DNA from: Ostrinia nubilalis
Taxonomy: Eukaryota; Arthropoda; Insecta; Lepidoptera; Crambidae
Assembly (NCBI RefSeq): GCF_963855985.1
Contig: NC_087105.1
Location: 7,132,501-7,196,500, forward strand
Length of the DNA: 64,000 bases
Direction: 5' to 3'
The notes below the pieces were generated by a model. That model was not told the DNA's origin. It worked only from the letters and a program-made list of their open reading frames with translations, and did no database searches. This document shows positions 12,679 through 25,416 of this stretch, one piece after another. A program made the translations under genes and the position numbers. Each line of letters starts with the position of its first letter. The stretch's first letter is position 1.

Positions 12679-13872
12679 TCGTACCCGTAGTTCATGACAT
12701 TTATTTATGCTCGAGTGTGTGTTGATAAAAACAACAGGTCTTGTAAACTCGGCTCTGTGCTCGGCTCGATACGCTAATGGGCTTGATAATCGAACGATCG
12801 TAAATGAACTTTGTTACTCGATTTGCTAAAGAATTAGTACATTCCTACTAAGTTGCGATTAACTCTAAAACTTATAAGACCTTTGTTTTGGTTAGTAGTA
12901 GATTTCAACAGCACTTGCTGGATATTAAGGCCTAAAACTCGTTTGATACAACTTTAAACGGTTTAACTGACTCAAGACGATCTATTAAAAATCAGATTTT
13001 TATTAGGTAAGTACCTATTTGTTTTTAATATTAACAGTTAAACCACCAAATACCCAACTCCCACTTAATTTTTGTTTTTTGAGGAAAAAACACGACCTTT
13101 GGTACCTCTCATTCTCTTTTATAGCTTTTAGAGACCAATACAAAATATGGGGAAATACAAGATGACTTTTTATATTAGTTAATTATTGCTACTGTCATGG
13201 TTTTTATAACATTTAAATTAATAGAGTCCGTGGTATTAGGCTGCTAGATAAATTATTTTATTATTTGCTGCTATAAACTCAGGTAGGCGAAGGAACGATA
13301 ACCCTAATTAATGCCTTGAAGAATCTGAAATTCTGAATCAAATAAGCAGGTACCTAACGAATGTCACATTGTCTAGAAGTAACACTAGTTGTCCATATCG
13401 TTTTAGCTTTGATCGAAAGTTAAGAAATAATTTCATAGTAGGGGCTAGGGACTCGCAGTGAAAGTTGGAAATCCCTGAGCAGATTAACACGACACTTTGG
13501 AAAACCCTCGGGTTTGGAGCTCGACAGATCCAAACAATCAATCAATCAGTGCCTATAGGTACCTACTTAATTCAGCAGAGCCTTTTTACCTTACGAATAT
13601 AGAGGTCTAAGTATTCAGATTACAAAGTCTTGTTTATAAAACTGACGCATTGAGTAGGTCTACGATTGGTCTTTGTTTCTTACATAGGTAGTTTAATTAT
13701 GCTCACTACAATCAGAATATAATAACTAGATTGCTACTGGTAGCTCTATGTAAATAAAAGCTCCCGATTAATTTCAGGACTTTTCGGTAGATTTTCCTAT
13801 AAATAATCAATTAGGTACTTAAGTAATAAACCGTTAGTTCTTCAGTACAATTTGTATCGTGTCAAGTTAAAT

Positions 13873-14765
13873 CCCATCAAAAACAATACTTGTCAAAAAA
13901 ACCAAGTCTCGCAACTCAGTTGTTCTACGGTAAAAAATTGTGAGATCCATGTAATACCAAGTCCAGGCCAGGAAATCTTTAACGTTTTACATAAATTATT
14001 GACTTGGCCATCGCACTAAATAATTTAATTTACACGTGTTTTCATGCGATGGCCAAGTCAATATATTTATGTAAAACGTTAAAGATTTCCTGGCCTGGAC
14101 TTGGTATTACATGGATCTCACAACTTTTTACCGTAGAACAACTGAGTTGCGAGACTTGGTTTTTTTGACAAGTATTGTTTTTGATGGGATCTCATTTCTT
14201 TTTGTATTTTGTAGACAGCAGTTATGTATCTAGAAAACTGGACCGAAATTGAAAAATTTTACTCGACTTGGCGGTTGCACTACCGTGCCCCCAAATATCA
14301 TTTCTTTTTGTATTTTGTAGACAGCAGTTATGTATCTAGAAAACTGGACCGAAATTGAAAAATTTTACTCGACTTGGCGGTTGCACTACCGTGCCCCCAA
14401 ATATTTTAGTTTTTCCTTGATTCATACACCAAACACTACTTATATTCCAAATTTGAAGCTTCTAGGTCTGCTAGAAGTGCCTTAGAGTTTTGATGATCGG
14501 TGAGTCAGTGAGTCAGTCAGTGAGTGACAAAATTAAGTAACTTTGACCCGTTATAATTCTTAAACTACTGGTTCAAATTGAATGAAATTTTAAATATACC
14601 GTGTCTTTACAATGCCTGCATAGCTAATGAAAATTCAGCCTTCTAGTTTTATCCACAACGAAGTTACAGGCGGTCGAAAATGGCCTGAATTGCTTCGAGA
14701 AAAGGATGGTACGGCCGTGCCGCTTTTTTGCTCGACTTGGTGGGGGCACTGCCGTGCCCCCAGAT
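13873..14765. mobile_element. 0.9-kb palindromic element, copy A
   Basis: Begins CCCATCAAAAACAATACTTG. The first 316 bases are a near-perfect inverted repeat (arms 13873-14016 and 14045-14188, short AT-rich loop). Next come two direct copies of a 106-base unit (starting 14192 and 14298), each ending in a CACTACCGTGCCCCC motif, then a unique part containing GTGAGTCAGTCAGTGAG. The 3' end is a strong hairpin (GGGGGCAC, four-base loop, GTGCCCCC) followed by AGAT. A nearly identical copy lies at 61989-62885 in the same orientation. A hairpin just before the 3' end without TIRs is reminiscent of Helitron or Helentron termini, but the ends are not the canonical TC/CTRR, so the class is open. Confidence 0.75.
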
Positions 14766-14842
14766 TATTCAGTGGTGACTCACTGAGTTATTTTGCCCTA
14801 AACATTTGATTCAATGTAGTCCTTTCATTATAAAATGAAACA

Positions 14843-15254
14843 ATGAGTGTTCGTAATTTCCATTTACTAACATTGCATATTAATAACCGCATAGACACTT
14901 CGTCTTTACGTGCTAGATTCACATTAGTCGATATACAAGATAAAGTCCTCGGCCAAATGTCTGGCCAAATCGTTGAACAGCTTGAGCCCAATGGTGAAGA
15001 TGAGTATGCTCTTGAAGAGTTGCCATCTGAAATGATCTTCTTTCATTTTCTTGATGAAGTTATTTGTGTCATTCCAGGTCTTTAACAATGTGCGCTTGAA
15101 CGAAGTAAAGAACTGGAAAAGGGAATTTATGTTTCAGTTTCAGAGGAAGAGGGAAAATGATTTATGGTCATTGAAAACTGTTTTCATGACTTTTCCGGTT
15201 CGCTTCTATAATATTGGTTTACGGAAACAATACATTCATGAAAGTAGCTTGTAA
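14843..15254 (+). pseudogene. Unassigned open region, two adjacent frames
   Basis: Frame A (14843-15085) encodes a stretch with protein-like composition (e.g. RARFTLVDIQDKVLGQM and an acidic run EPNGEDEYALEELPSEM). It overlaps frame B (15051-15254, contains VRLNEVKNWKREFMFQFQRK). They could be one ancestral frame broken by a shift, or two exons joined at the CCAG before 15079, although I could not find a donor that keeps phase. I do not recognise the protein. It follows directly after the palindromic element. Confidence 0.25.
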
Positions 15255-15889
15255 ATAGTGCCACATCACGATAGGAAATTATGGTTGATCCTCTAGCTTG
15301 AGATAACTACCGACAGCTAACTATACGCAGTCCTCATCCTAAGATTATTTTGATTTATTGATGGCAATTATATTTTAATTATATTGTACTATGACCTTAT
15401 AACTACTCCACCTATACTTTGGTACTACATACGGTGATTTCCTCAATACCCAGCGTTGACTAATGGATATCTGCAGTTAAAATGTCACACACAGTGTTTA
15501 CTTCAATAATCTAAATGTGTAACAGGGAAAACGACTCCGGTTTGACTCATTACTTAACGAGAAGACATAGGTTAATTAGCCACAAAGCCCAATCGGAATG
15601 ACCCTGGGAGCTTAACATTATAACTGTTGTCAGCAGTGATGCTGCTTCTTCTTAGCACTGACCCATTTATTGTCCCGGAGCAGTGGTAGGGTTAAAGTAA
15701 TACTGAGACGTGAAAAAGTGTGTTTTAAAAGCCTACTTGCAAAAAATAAACGAGGTTTTTATTCCTCTTCTACCACAGATATTACCACAACATTATGTAC
15801 TAATGTACCTATGTCTACTTCAATCAATGGCGTCTTTCTAACAGGCCTTATGATTAGGTGTTATTATTAAATCAAGTAAAAAGTAAATA

Positions 15890-16300
15890 GGTTTTTTTTT
15901 TATGTGACAGGAGGCAAACGAGCAAACGGATCACCTGATGGTAAGTGATTACCGTCACCCATAGACACCCGCAGACCCAGACGCAGGTGGTTGGTAGTTG
16001 TGCAGTTATCTAGTCATTATGCAAGCCTAAGTTGCTATACTTTATACGGATTAGCAAGCTGAAATGGCAATGCGCAGGGCACATAGTACGCAGAACTGAC
16101 GGCCGATGGGGCAGCAAGGTTCTGGAGTGGAGGCCGCGTACCGGAAAGCGAAGGGTGGGACGTCTATCCACAAGGTGGACCGACGACATCGAAGGTAGCA
16201 GGAAGGCGCTGGACGCAGGCCGCTACAAACCGGGCAAGATTGAAAGCATTGGGGGAGGTCTATGTTCAGCAGTGGACGTCCTATGGCTGATACGATGATG
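15890..16300 (+). mobile_element. Non-LTR retrotransposon fragment (3' end of ORF2)
   Basis: Positions 16032-16298 encode a peptide with [33 protein letters not shown] and ALDAGRYKPG, ending GGGLCSAVDVLW. This is the C-terminal tail of the endonuclease/reverse-transcriptase polyprotein common in lepidopteran non-LTR elements, followed by the typical (GAT)n run. The segment before it (GGCAAACGAGCAAACGGATC) is another widespread lepidopteran repeat. The frame here is truncated and altered. Confidence 0.75.
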
Positions 16301-16367
16301 ATGATGAAGTTGCTATTCATAATATTTTATAGCAAATAAATCTACAAAAACCATAATAAATACTTAT

Positions 16368-16679
16368 TTAGCTCATCAAAGTTACATTCGGCGAAGGGCG
16401 TCGTTGTCCGCTCTGTGCTGATCCCGTCACAGTGCATGGAAAAACCACTGGTGTGGAGTTATTGACAGCACTGAAGACTGGGACCCTCTGCTGAGTGGTT
16501 ATCGGGGCTCGAGGAATTGGCGTCGACTTCTGTTCAGCCGACTTTGAAAGTGGCCCAGTTGCCCCAAGTCCTTGAAAGTTCTTTGACACAACCGTTGTCC
16601 CCGGAGCACCTGCTCCTCTAGTACTGCCAGCTTGCCCCACATCATCTGCCCCGCAAGTGGTATGTCTACTTTGAGGCAT
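16368..16679 (-). other. Unassigned open frame, 103 codons
   Basis: Intact ATG-to-TAA frame encoding a Pro/Thr/Ser/Gly-rich peptide (e.g. GAGAPGTTVV, TPIPRAPITTQQRVPVFSAV). A second minus-strand frame overlaps it (16499-16684). No domain or signal peptide recognised. Its base composition is richer in GC than the surroundings, so it may be part of a mobile element or a retrocopy. Not claimed as a gene. Confidence 0.2.
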
Positions 16680-17373
16680 ATCATTACGATGTTTACGATA
16701 AATGGAAGTTACATTTTTATTGGTTTTTGTTTACTTTCACGTCATTATTTTAAATTGCATGCTTGTTTTATGTTAAAATTGTAATAAATTGATGAAAGTG
16801 GAACAAAATAGTTTTTGAGATGATCAATCAATGTCAAATTATCAAGCACAGATGATCAACCATGAGTTTAGTGAAGAAGTATAAAGAAGTTTCTATTTTA
16901 GCTATGTTATGGCAAACTTTCCAATACACTTATTTATTTCCATCTAGAGACATTATGTTTTAGTAATAGAATCATAATACTACGAGGAATTAAGAGTTAT
17001 CAAAATACATTATAAATCTAAGATAAAGTTAGCTACTTACTTGTTTTACATAATAATCTTGATTAAGAGCACAGTCTTCAGTCCAATATGCAAATCAAAT
17101 ACTTTAAAAATAAATATAACAAATAAAATAAATTACGTAGAAAATTCACGTGGCCATCCAGATTAAAAAAATGCAAACTAACAGTACCTATCCAATCGTA
17201 AATACGTAGCATCTATTACTCGTACCTTTACATTTTGTATCATAATACCTATTGCAACTACATCGCGCGATGTGCCGTCATCTGCATGAAATAAAACCAG
17301 TAAATTCAGTTCAATACATTAGGTACAGTCCTTTAATATTAAAAATGCTATAAAATAATTAACTAATCTATCA

Positions 17374-20300
17374 TTACTCGTGGATATTGTCTAATATCCA
17401 GTCCATATAGTGGGCGACTCGCGTGTACACGCCAGGGAACCCGCCGATGCCGCAGCGCTTCGAGCCGAAGGAGACGATGCCTCGCTGCACGTAGCGCTCG
17501 CCCCTGTTCAAGACATTACCAGGGTACATCAAGGGACCCCCGGAGTCACCACCACACGAGTCTTTGTCCTGCACGCCGCCGGCGCACAGTTGTCGCTCGG
17601 AAATGCGTGGATTGCTGAAATCAGTGCAACATAATGTTGTATTTTCCATTTTATTACAAAGAGGGTTTTCGCGAATGAAAGATCCGCTAGATGGCGGGAC
17701 GTGGATGTGGGGTCTGACTGCTGCGTGATTGGTGGATTTTGACATATCTGTCAATGTCATGTCAAAAATAACCAATCATGCAGCATTTGGACCTCGCGTC
17801 TACGTATTGCCATCTGGCGGATTTTTCATTCGCGAAAACCCTCATTGGAATACTTGTTGGAGGAGGTTTATTGAGTCATCCTGGTCTAGTTAGGGTATTT
17901 TTTCTTCACTTCGTCAGCTGGAAAATCGGGCGATCCTCTAAATTGACTTGGAAAGTCTTGCCACTAGATAATGGAATCTTTTAGTTAGGTGTTACCAACG
18001 AGATACCATATTATTAACGTCAATCAGTGATTGAAATTCAAGAAGTGAATAAGGTAAAGCGTCATATTTTATGGATAACTGTATTCATTCTAATTTTATA
18101 TAATGAGTAATATCTTTTTACATTACCCACGAGATAGAGAATGCCTTAGCTTTGTCAATATTCTATTTTATTTTATTTATTTATTGTGGAAAACCATTCG
18201 TTAGTTTGTTGCAAATGTTTCGATATTTCACTTACTCTTTGTACACTTTAGTGCAAGCTGCATTCGAGACAATGGGTAGTTCTACACTGAGAAGCACCGG
18301 CGACTGCAGACCGTCCTCCGTGGCGCCCCAGCCCGCAACCGTCCCTGGCTGATCGTCCAAGTACTGGTTTTGAAGTTCAGGCGTTATGGGAAGACACACT
18401 GCCTTCATACTTTCTGCAAATAAGTTAAGCAGCTTTTTATGGATTTTGAAAATTGATTTTTATCAGCATTATTTTTCTGGTGAGTTGAGATATATAAATA
18501 CCAACGAGGAATATTAATGCAACACATAAACCTCGTATCCTATAAAGAATTGAACTCTGTTCGAGTAATGATAGTCATAAAAATATGAAAAGCAGTTGTA
18601 TATTCATTTTTCTTCTGTACTCAAGTCATCTGGGAATTCTCCTATTTCTTACCTAAAGAAAAATCTGCGGGTTCTGACAGCCTCAGGAGAGCAAGGTCGT
18701 TGACCAGCGTCTCTGGATTGTATTGGTGCGTAATTACTGCTTCCACTGATACATTCTGTAACGAGAATTCACAAAGTTCTGAATTAAAAGAGAAAAAAAA
18801 CTTACTAGCTAAGTGATTAAAGATATCAAAATTTTCCAAAACAATAATAGTCATTCAATAATATTTTAAAATGACTATCAATCAATGGCCGCCTACTCTA
18901 ATGGTTTAGGTAATCAGCCTCAGAAAATTACCTAGGCATAGAACTAGAAAAGTTAATGAAGGAGACACCTCATGTGGATGTAACTGGTACGTTTATTAAG
19001 AAGTCAGTATACGACAATATGGCAACGGGTTTTGAATCAGGCTGCCGAGTCTAGCGGTCAGAAGTGCGATCTCCATCGACCCCTAAAATGAACTATCGTG
19101 GTAAACCTACTTACTTCTAGCCCTAACATTTAGGTGTTTATAACCTAGCTGCAGGGGTAAGTGTGTAAAAAAAATTATGATAATAGATGTGTGTCACAAA
19201 TTAATGACTAACTACTTTTCTTAAAAATTAAAATAATTGATTACGTACCCTGACGCTCGGCGCGCAGTACAGCTTTTCCCCTACTCGTTCACAGTCGGGA
19301 TCTTTTCGCACGTCGTGCTCCCCCAGGATGACTCCATTCAGCTTGAGTCGCTCCCCCAGATTCGAGACGCAGTGCGCGGCAGTCAGCACGTACCGCTCAG
19401 AGATCAGCGTGCCTCCGCAACTCAGCTTCGTTCCTCTTGCTGCAAAAGAACGTAATGATGACTGAAGAGAACAGTTGGGTATGTCAACAAGTCGAGTTAC
19501 CTACTGCCTGAACTCTTGAAGCCACCGGTAACACCCACAACTTGGTAGGTCGTATTAGAACGAAGAAGAATGTGGAACATCTGACTATTAAGTTCTTAAC
19601 TTTCTCATTTCACGTTTTACTTTCTGCTTGATCCAATAACAATAACTAGAAGAAAAATAGTTGCTGAAGGAAAATTGCCTAACATGTAGATCATAATTAT
19701 TTCAAACTTTAAATATCTGTAAACGGATAGGTACCTACATCTACTTTATAGAGTTCACCGACTAAAATAAACTTTTTAAAAACAAAGATTTTCTTTTCAC
19801 TTACGTGAGCTGTAAGACAGGAGTACCATCCAAGGTATCTCGAACAGGCGAGTGGTGTTGCCACCAAATATCCTGTCACTGTCCACGATACCACAGTTCT
19901 CAGGGAGGAGGTGCAGGTTCCGATGACCCTGGACGTTTGGGGGCTGACCACTTCTGTTCTCCGTCCCGGTTGACGGTTTCTTGTTGTCCGTGTCCCGGGT
20001 GTGAGGCTGTGAAGGCGTAGGAACGACAGCACTTGTAGGCTTGGGGTTGATATTACCCCAATTTCCTATGTCAAATCCCGGAGTAATATCATTGTCAATG
20101 TTTGAATGCGATGGGCAGCAGACCTGAAATGAATTCAGTAAAATCCTTTAGAATTGTAGTGTTTGCAAAGCGAAAAACGTTTATTTGCTCGAAAGGCTTA
20201 TTAACCATAAGCTTCCCGCTGAAAATCAGTTTCGAGACAAGCCCTGGCGCGGTCTTGATGTATGCTGAGCGGGTGCCTTTTTGTCAGAGGGGCACAAGCA

Positions 20301-22761
20301 GCTATCTGTACATTAATTTGTGTATCTCCTTCATTGTGTACCTATGTTTTTTCTGCTTGTGTCTTTCTATCAAATAAAAAATTATTCTATTCTATTCTAT
20401 TATATTCTTTGGGAATATCAAAATAGCGTGAAACATACCAATGGCTCATCTAATTCAAATCCACAGCCGATTTCATGAAGTTTTCTCCTTATATGGAGAG
20501 GCATCGGGTGTCCAGCGTTTTGTATTTCTGACATAAGTGGTTTGCATTGAGTGAGTGGGATACATGATCCTCCCTGCTCGTCTTCATAACAGCTATCTCC
20601 TGAAAATACTGAAAAGCACAATAAAATATATATCATACGTGTCAGCGTCAGGTACACATTTATTTACAATTTAGTGAAATAAAACTTATGTTTTTAGTCT
20701 TTAATTATGTTATATCCTTGTGTATCCGAGTTTGGTAATCGAAATAAACAAATTAGAAAATATTTTAGGAATATGAATATCTAGACACATTACGAAGTAA
20801 ATAATTGAAAGATGATTCCTACTTTGCTTGGTAGGTGTATCTTTTTTTTCAGTTTACTCGTTAGTAATTAGCTATGTAGTAGGTACCTGACAATGGCAGG
20901 AACAATTAATTGCGCAAACATTTAGTTTAATAACCTTGTTTCGCCGGTAGGTATATCTTTAGTGCGAACTACCTAATTACAATTCATAAAATTACTTTGC
21001 TTATGTTGTTGATGAACAAGTTTCACAAATAGAGAGTTTATCCCTTTTAAAAGTAACGTGCCTTACACGTGCGCCACTTTCATTTAGTAAAGCTAGTAGG
21101 TACGTATAGGTAAATTGACTGATATTATACATATAAAATAACATCCGTCGATGCCGAGTATAATATAACTAGTTGTGCCCGCGACTTCGTACGCGTGAAA
21201 ACCAGTTTTCGCAACATTTTTCATTATTGCTCTGCTCCTATTGATCGTAGCGTGATGTTGTGTAGCCTATAGCCTTCCTCGATAAATGGGCTGTCTAACA
21301 CTGAAAGAATTTTTCAAATCGGACCAGTAGTTCCGGAGATTAGCGCGTTCAAGTAAACAAACAAACAAACTCTTCAGTTTTATAATATTAGTATAGATGT
21401 ATTAACTTGAGATCTAAAAACTCCTCTATAGCATCTATAGTAAAATGAAAAAATCATGTTGAACCACTTCTTAAGGGCCAAAGTTTTATTATTGATCGTT
21501 GATCTTAGAACCTTAGACGAGCGTTTTAATTTGATACATCTTTAATTAATAGCAATTAAGACAATAATTATTATGACATAGATTCCACAGCCTGAATGGT
21601 CACCCTAGATTTTGCAAGAAGCTAGAACAGGTAAATGGATTTCGAGGAAGTAACAAATTAATTTAATCCATTTATTAATATTATGTACAAGAAAATACCT
21701 ATGAGTTGACATACTCGTAATAAGTATATTCGTACAAACTACATAGTTGCACACTAACAAGTCCAACAACTGATTTACCTACATCTCTATTCAACTTATA
21801 GCTTACTGAAATAAGTAGCATTTAACTTCGTAACGTAATAATGAATGAATTAATTAATACACTATTCAAAGTTAGCGATAGACAATGATTATTTGATGAT
21901 TAAGGACATCATCGAAAATGAATTACATCAAAATAAAAAGAGAATACATGAAGTCAATCAATTTGAATGAATACCTACTACCTATGTATTTTAAAATTGC
22001 TCATAGCTTTAAAAGCATAAGCTAACTTAATATTATGTCCAAATCTATTTATTTATGAATAAAACCAAACTTTTCAAAATCTCCATTGGAAAGACATCAA
22101 CGAATTAGACTCTCGACTACGAAAAAGGATATTTTGAAAATATTAATTTCATAATTTTGTCGGTTTACTTTGCAGTTGATATTTATGTTTAATTCATTAA
22201 TGATTGTTAAATAAGTTATAAGATGTCATAGGTACTTACGTTGTTTACGTTTTTACGTATTTCCATGCGATAGCATTTTAAGTGTCTTTGTTATAATAAT
22301 TAAAAGCAATAAAGATACCACAAACTGTTATTCCCCGACTTTAATTTATGTTGATTAAGAGATAATATTAATAGTTATTATTTTTATAACATTATCATTA
22401 GAGGTTCTATAAGGTTAAAGGACAAGGTTTGATGTAACATTTATTTAAAGATAATATTTAACCTTAAAGCTATTTATTCATATTGCTTATTATAGTTACG
22501 GGGTTATTCCAATTTAATTGTTTAATTTTTCCGAAAAAACTCGAGTTCACTGCACTTCAAGCATGAGAAGTCCGATTTGAATCTAGGTAGATACCTACTG
22601 TTCTGTTTATAAAAACACAACTTCGAAGTTAAATACTTGATGATTGCGGTAGCGGTTTCTATAATGTAATTAAATAGTAATTAATTATGAATTTACTTAC
22701 AGGTGTTTACTGGCAACAGTAGCGCCACCAGGAATCCAGCAGTCAACGAAGCCCTAGCCAT
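17374..22761 (-). CDS. Secreted CLIP-domain serine protease with long linker (CLIPB type)
   Basis: Seven minus-strand exons: 22761-22701, 20608-20439, 20123-19805, 19439-19249, 18755-18653, 18413-18236, 17614-17374; phases close, about 420 residues. Signal peptide 1-20 (MARASLTAGFLVALLLPVNT). CLIP domain with six Cys from C27 to C80. A long Pro/Thr/Asn-rich linker (about 81-152) precedes the activation site R161/IFGG, with C154 as likely tether. Triad H206 (TAAHC), D267 (NDLALL), S365 (GDSGG). D359 predicts trypsin-like specificity. The extra Cys loop (DPDCERVGEKLYCAP) is CLIPB-like. The second exon must use the upstream AG (exon from 20608), because the nearer one would create a stop at the junction. 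Expected role: zymogen of an immune or developmental cascade; exact orthologue not resolved. Confidence 0.9.
17661..17843. mobile_element. 183-bp MITE, copy 1
   Basis: Inverted termini GAGGGTTTTCGCGA...; a second copy in the opposite orientation lies at 60005-60186. It sits in the last intron of the second CLIP protease, immediately upstream of the final exon, and produces a spurious open frame running into that exon. No certain target duplication. Confidence 0.8.
20160..20410 (+). repeat. Probable retroelement 3' tail
   Basis: Sequence ending in an AATAAA-containing stretch and a simple (ATTCT)n run at 20382-20408, the usual look of a lepidopteran non-LTR or SINE 3' end. It lies in the intron between the CLIP and linker exons of the second protease. 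Family not assigned. Confidence 0.4.
21169..21397 (-). mobile_element. Small Helitron-like element
   Basis: On the minus strand it starts TCTATACTAATATTATAAAA and ends CTAG, inserted between A and T. These are Helitron-type termini and the 5' sequence is a very common lepidopteran Helitron start. It is 229 bases long with no coding capacity. It lies in the first intron of the second CLIP protease. Confidence 0.7.
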
Positions 22762-22889
22762 TTTCTTATCACTATTTTGTCAGTTTTTTGAAAGCACTGC
22801 ACGTGTCCACATATCAGTCCGTTTCCCACGAAGTCTAATACCATTTACTTAAATAACTTAATTAAATACGTAACAATAGCACTGTGACG

Positions 22890-22896
22890 CACTGAT
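22890..22896 (-). promoter_or_regulatory. Candidate arthropod initiator
   Basis: ATCAGTG on the minus strand, about 130 bases upstream of the start of the second CLIP protease; the same core as the candidate at 12540. Motif match only. Confidence 0.25.
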
Positions 22897-23657
22897 GTGT
22901 TGATCAGTCTTTTGAGATCACTTTATTCGGTGTAAATACAGGTTATCGCCGGGTCATGGCACGTTCGATGTTTTGTTGAATATATTTGAAGATATTGGAA
23001 TGGTGTTTTGTGGATTGGCGAGGTAGGATGACGAGGATGTCATTACCATACTAGCTGCGCGTGAGACACGAGTGGACTGCCCAGACGCAATCTCGCCTTT
23101 TAGCTGGCAGCCGATAAATGCCGGCGTAATATAGATAGCTTACAAGTTGATGATTAATAGTAGGTAGCTAACGTAAATGTTTATCCCGTTGACCGTTTAT
23201 TTTGATTGTTTAGTGATCGAATTAATAAGGCGAGAATTGACAATCGACTGAGCTTAATTCAGTTCAACATGTACCTACCTACATGATTCTTATAGGTACA
23301 GATACATAAGAAACTTTTTAACCGGTTGTCACATAAAAAAGGTAAAGTTGAAATAACGTAAAGCTTGCTGTGAATATCCAGTGTGTAGGGCATCGACATT
23401 GAATTCCACAGTAAAGTGGAAACCTGCCTGATACAGCAAATGCAAGTTAATTTCTTTTTTTTTTCTTCAAATTTTTTGGCATTCTGGTATTTCAAACCGG
23501 GTAAACTCGTATTATAACATAAATTCCCTCTTTGTATGCAACTTAAGTAGGTATTTTATGACAATTAAAATTGACATTATGATAGAAAGCTTTCAGTGAG
23601 CTTTTCTGCTACGACGCTTTTCTACCTTCAGTTTCATAACTTGATATTGTACAATCC

Positions 23658-23710
23658 TAGACTGCATCTCACTTAACATCAGGTGCGATTGCGGTCAAAT
23701 ACCTGCCTTG
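23658..23710 (+). repeat. Dispersed repeat, copy 1
   Basis: Contains CAGGTGCGATTGCGGTCAAA and matches, in reverse orientation, 26434-26486. Probably part of a retroelement tail. Confidence 0.55.
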
Positions 23711-24033
23711 TCTTACATAAAAAATAGGTATTGATTTATGCAATTGAGCCAAGACTGAGAGAAGAAGAAATGCACCAAAATACATATTTAAAGTATACTT
23801 GTGAGCAGACAAAACAGACAATCTATAAACTTTAGAAAGTGCGATTCTGTATATTGATAAAACAAAAATAAAATATACAGCTACTCAACCTACTTTTCTA
23901 TACACAATTATTTATGTTTACTTAAAAAAGAACCCGCCAGATAAAGTTATTAATATCAAAATCAAGTCACGGTTTCATTACATCCGTTTACTATGATTGT
24001 TTACGTTAAAAAAACCTTCGAAGAACTGGCTGA

Positions 24034-24168
24034 TACAGTCAGCATCAAATAGTTCGTGATCGTGACACCCAAAGTAGCCAAAAAGTTCGCTACGTGTCGG
24101 AATAAGGTTGTGAAGTGATGTCAACTTTTTAGTCACCGGGTGTCACGAACTATTTGATTCTGACTGTA
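24034..24168. mobile_element. MITE with TA target, mariner-like ends
   Basis: Inverted termini of about 25 bases (TACAGTCAGCATCAAATAG and its near complement), flanked by TA. Length and TA target fit Tc1/mariner-derived MITEs. Confidence 0.7.
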
Positions 24169-24831
24169 CAAGTTAGTAGGTATAGCTATAGATTATATCC
24201 TCATTTACATAGAATTGTTCTTTGTACTAGTTCTATGTTGTACTAGTTTTTGTACTTAATTGATAGGGTTGACCCGACCCGTGCGTCACATTCAATATAT
24301 CAAAGTGATGAACAGTGTCGCAACAGGAGGACCGGTCTCAAGCCTGGTTTTAATACATTCTTGCAAATCTACTTTTTATTATGTTTTCGTGTGCTGATCG
24401 TCGCAAAACGGGAGCGTTGGAGACGAATGCTGTCGTTTAGTATTCTATTTACAGCTACAGAAAATGTATGAGCTTGCCTATTATAATTACGCATTTTTAA
24501 CGTGAGGCAATTTATTTAATTTCCAGTGTGTCTTTTTAAGTCTAATGCAGTCAAGAAGTTTGTTATCAAAGAATAAAGTAGGTAAGTAGGCATATAAAAG
24601 TTGTTTTTGTTATGACTACCTATATTATCTTATGCCTGTTCATTTTTAACACGCTTTTATTAGGTCGACTTGCAACGAACTAACTATGTAATAATTTAAG
24701 TAATTGATAAATAAATACTACATACTTATTTCAGTGCGCATACAACTGCTTGGTATTTTATGATAGGTAGGTCCATTTCATCCAGCTACCATTGTACTTA
24801 GTAGAAACTACATCTAACAAGCTACACCTAT

Positions 24832-24900
24832 TCATCATCATCATTTCAGCCATAGGACGTCCACTGCTGAACATAGGCCTCCCCCAATACTTTTCATGTT
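24832..24900 (-). repeat. Non-LTR retrotransposon 3' scrap
   Basis: ATCATCATC run followed by TTTCAGCCATAGGACGTCC and CACTGCTGAACATAGGCCT, the reverse complement of the 3' end also found at 16240-16300. Confidence 0.6.
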
Positions 24901-25270
24901 GATCGATCTGTTGTCTACACCTATTAGCCTTAACAAAATAAAATTACCTATCTTGAGATTGGGTAGAGATGGTGAGACATAATAATAATATGAATAGATC
25001 GATCGGAAGGAAAACGGAGGAAATTAGGAGTAGGTTGATGATCTATACGACAAATATTCAATAAAGATTCCACTTGGGGCAATGTTGTGAAATAAAAAAT
25101 CCCTTTGAATTCTTTTGGAGTGTGTAATTTTTATGGGGTTTTTGGCAGACAAGGAAATACGAGAATCTTGATTAGCCCCTGATTAACTGCTCTGCCAACT
25201 CATATCTAGATATGCTCTTTTATTTAGATTAATTGAGATTAGATTCTTCCTCGGCCAATAACCTGTTTAA

Positions 25271-25416
25271 CGCCCGTATTCACAAACATTACTATGAGGT
25301 CTCACGGTGCGCGTGGACGCACATGGTGACACACGAACCAATCACAGAGCTCTATTCAACGCTGTGCGTTCGATTTGCTGCTTCACTTAAGCAAGCATCG
25401 TTTGTGAATACGGGCG
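25271..25416. mobile_element. Harbinger-type MITE with TAA target duplication
   Basis: Inverted termini CGCCCGTATTCACAAAC flanked on both sides by TAA (25268-25270 and 25417-25419). A 3-bp TWA duplication is the mark of PIF/Harbinger elements. A 123-codon open frame across it is spurious. Confidence 0.75.

Larger units (their letters stand above)
12467..17373. other. Intergenic region between the two CLIP protease genes
   Basis: About 4.9 kb. It holds the presumed upstream control region of the first protease (12467-12750), a 0.9-kb palindromic element (13873-14765), an unassigned open region (14843-15254), non-LTR retrotransposon debris (15890-16300) and an unassigned open frame (16368-16679). 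The rest is AT-rich with nothing I can name. Confidence 0.5.

Noticed and set aside
20590..20608. Nearer acceptor for the CLIP exon of the second protease (exon from 20599)
   Set aside because: Joining exon 1 to it makes a TGA at the junction; the AG nine bases upstream keeps the frame.
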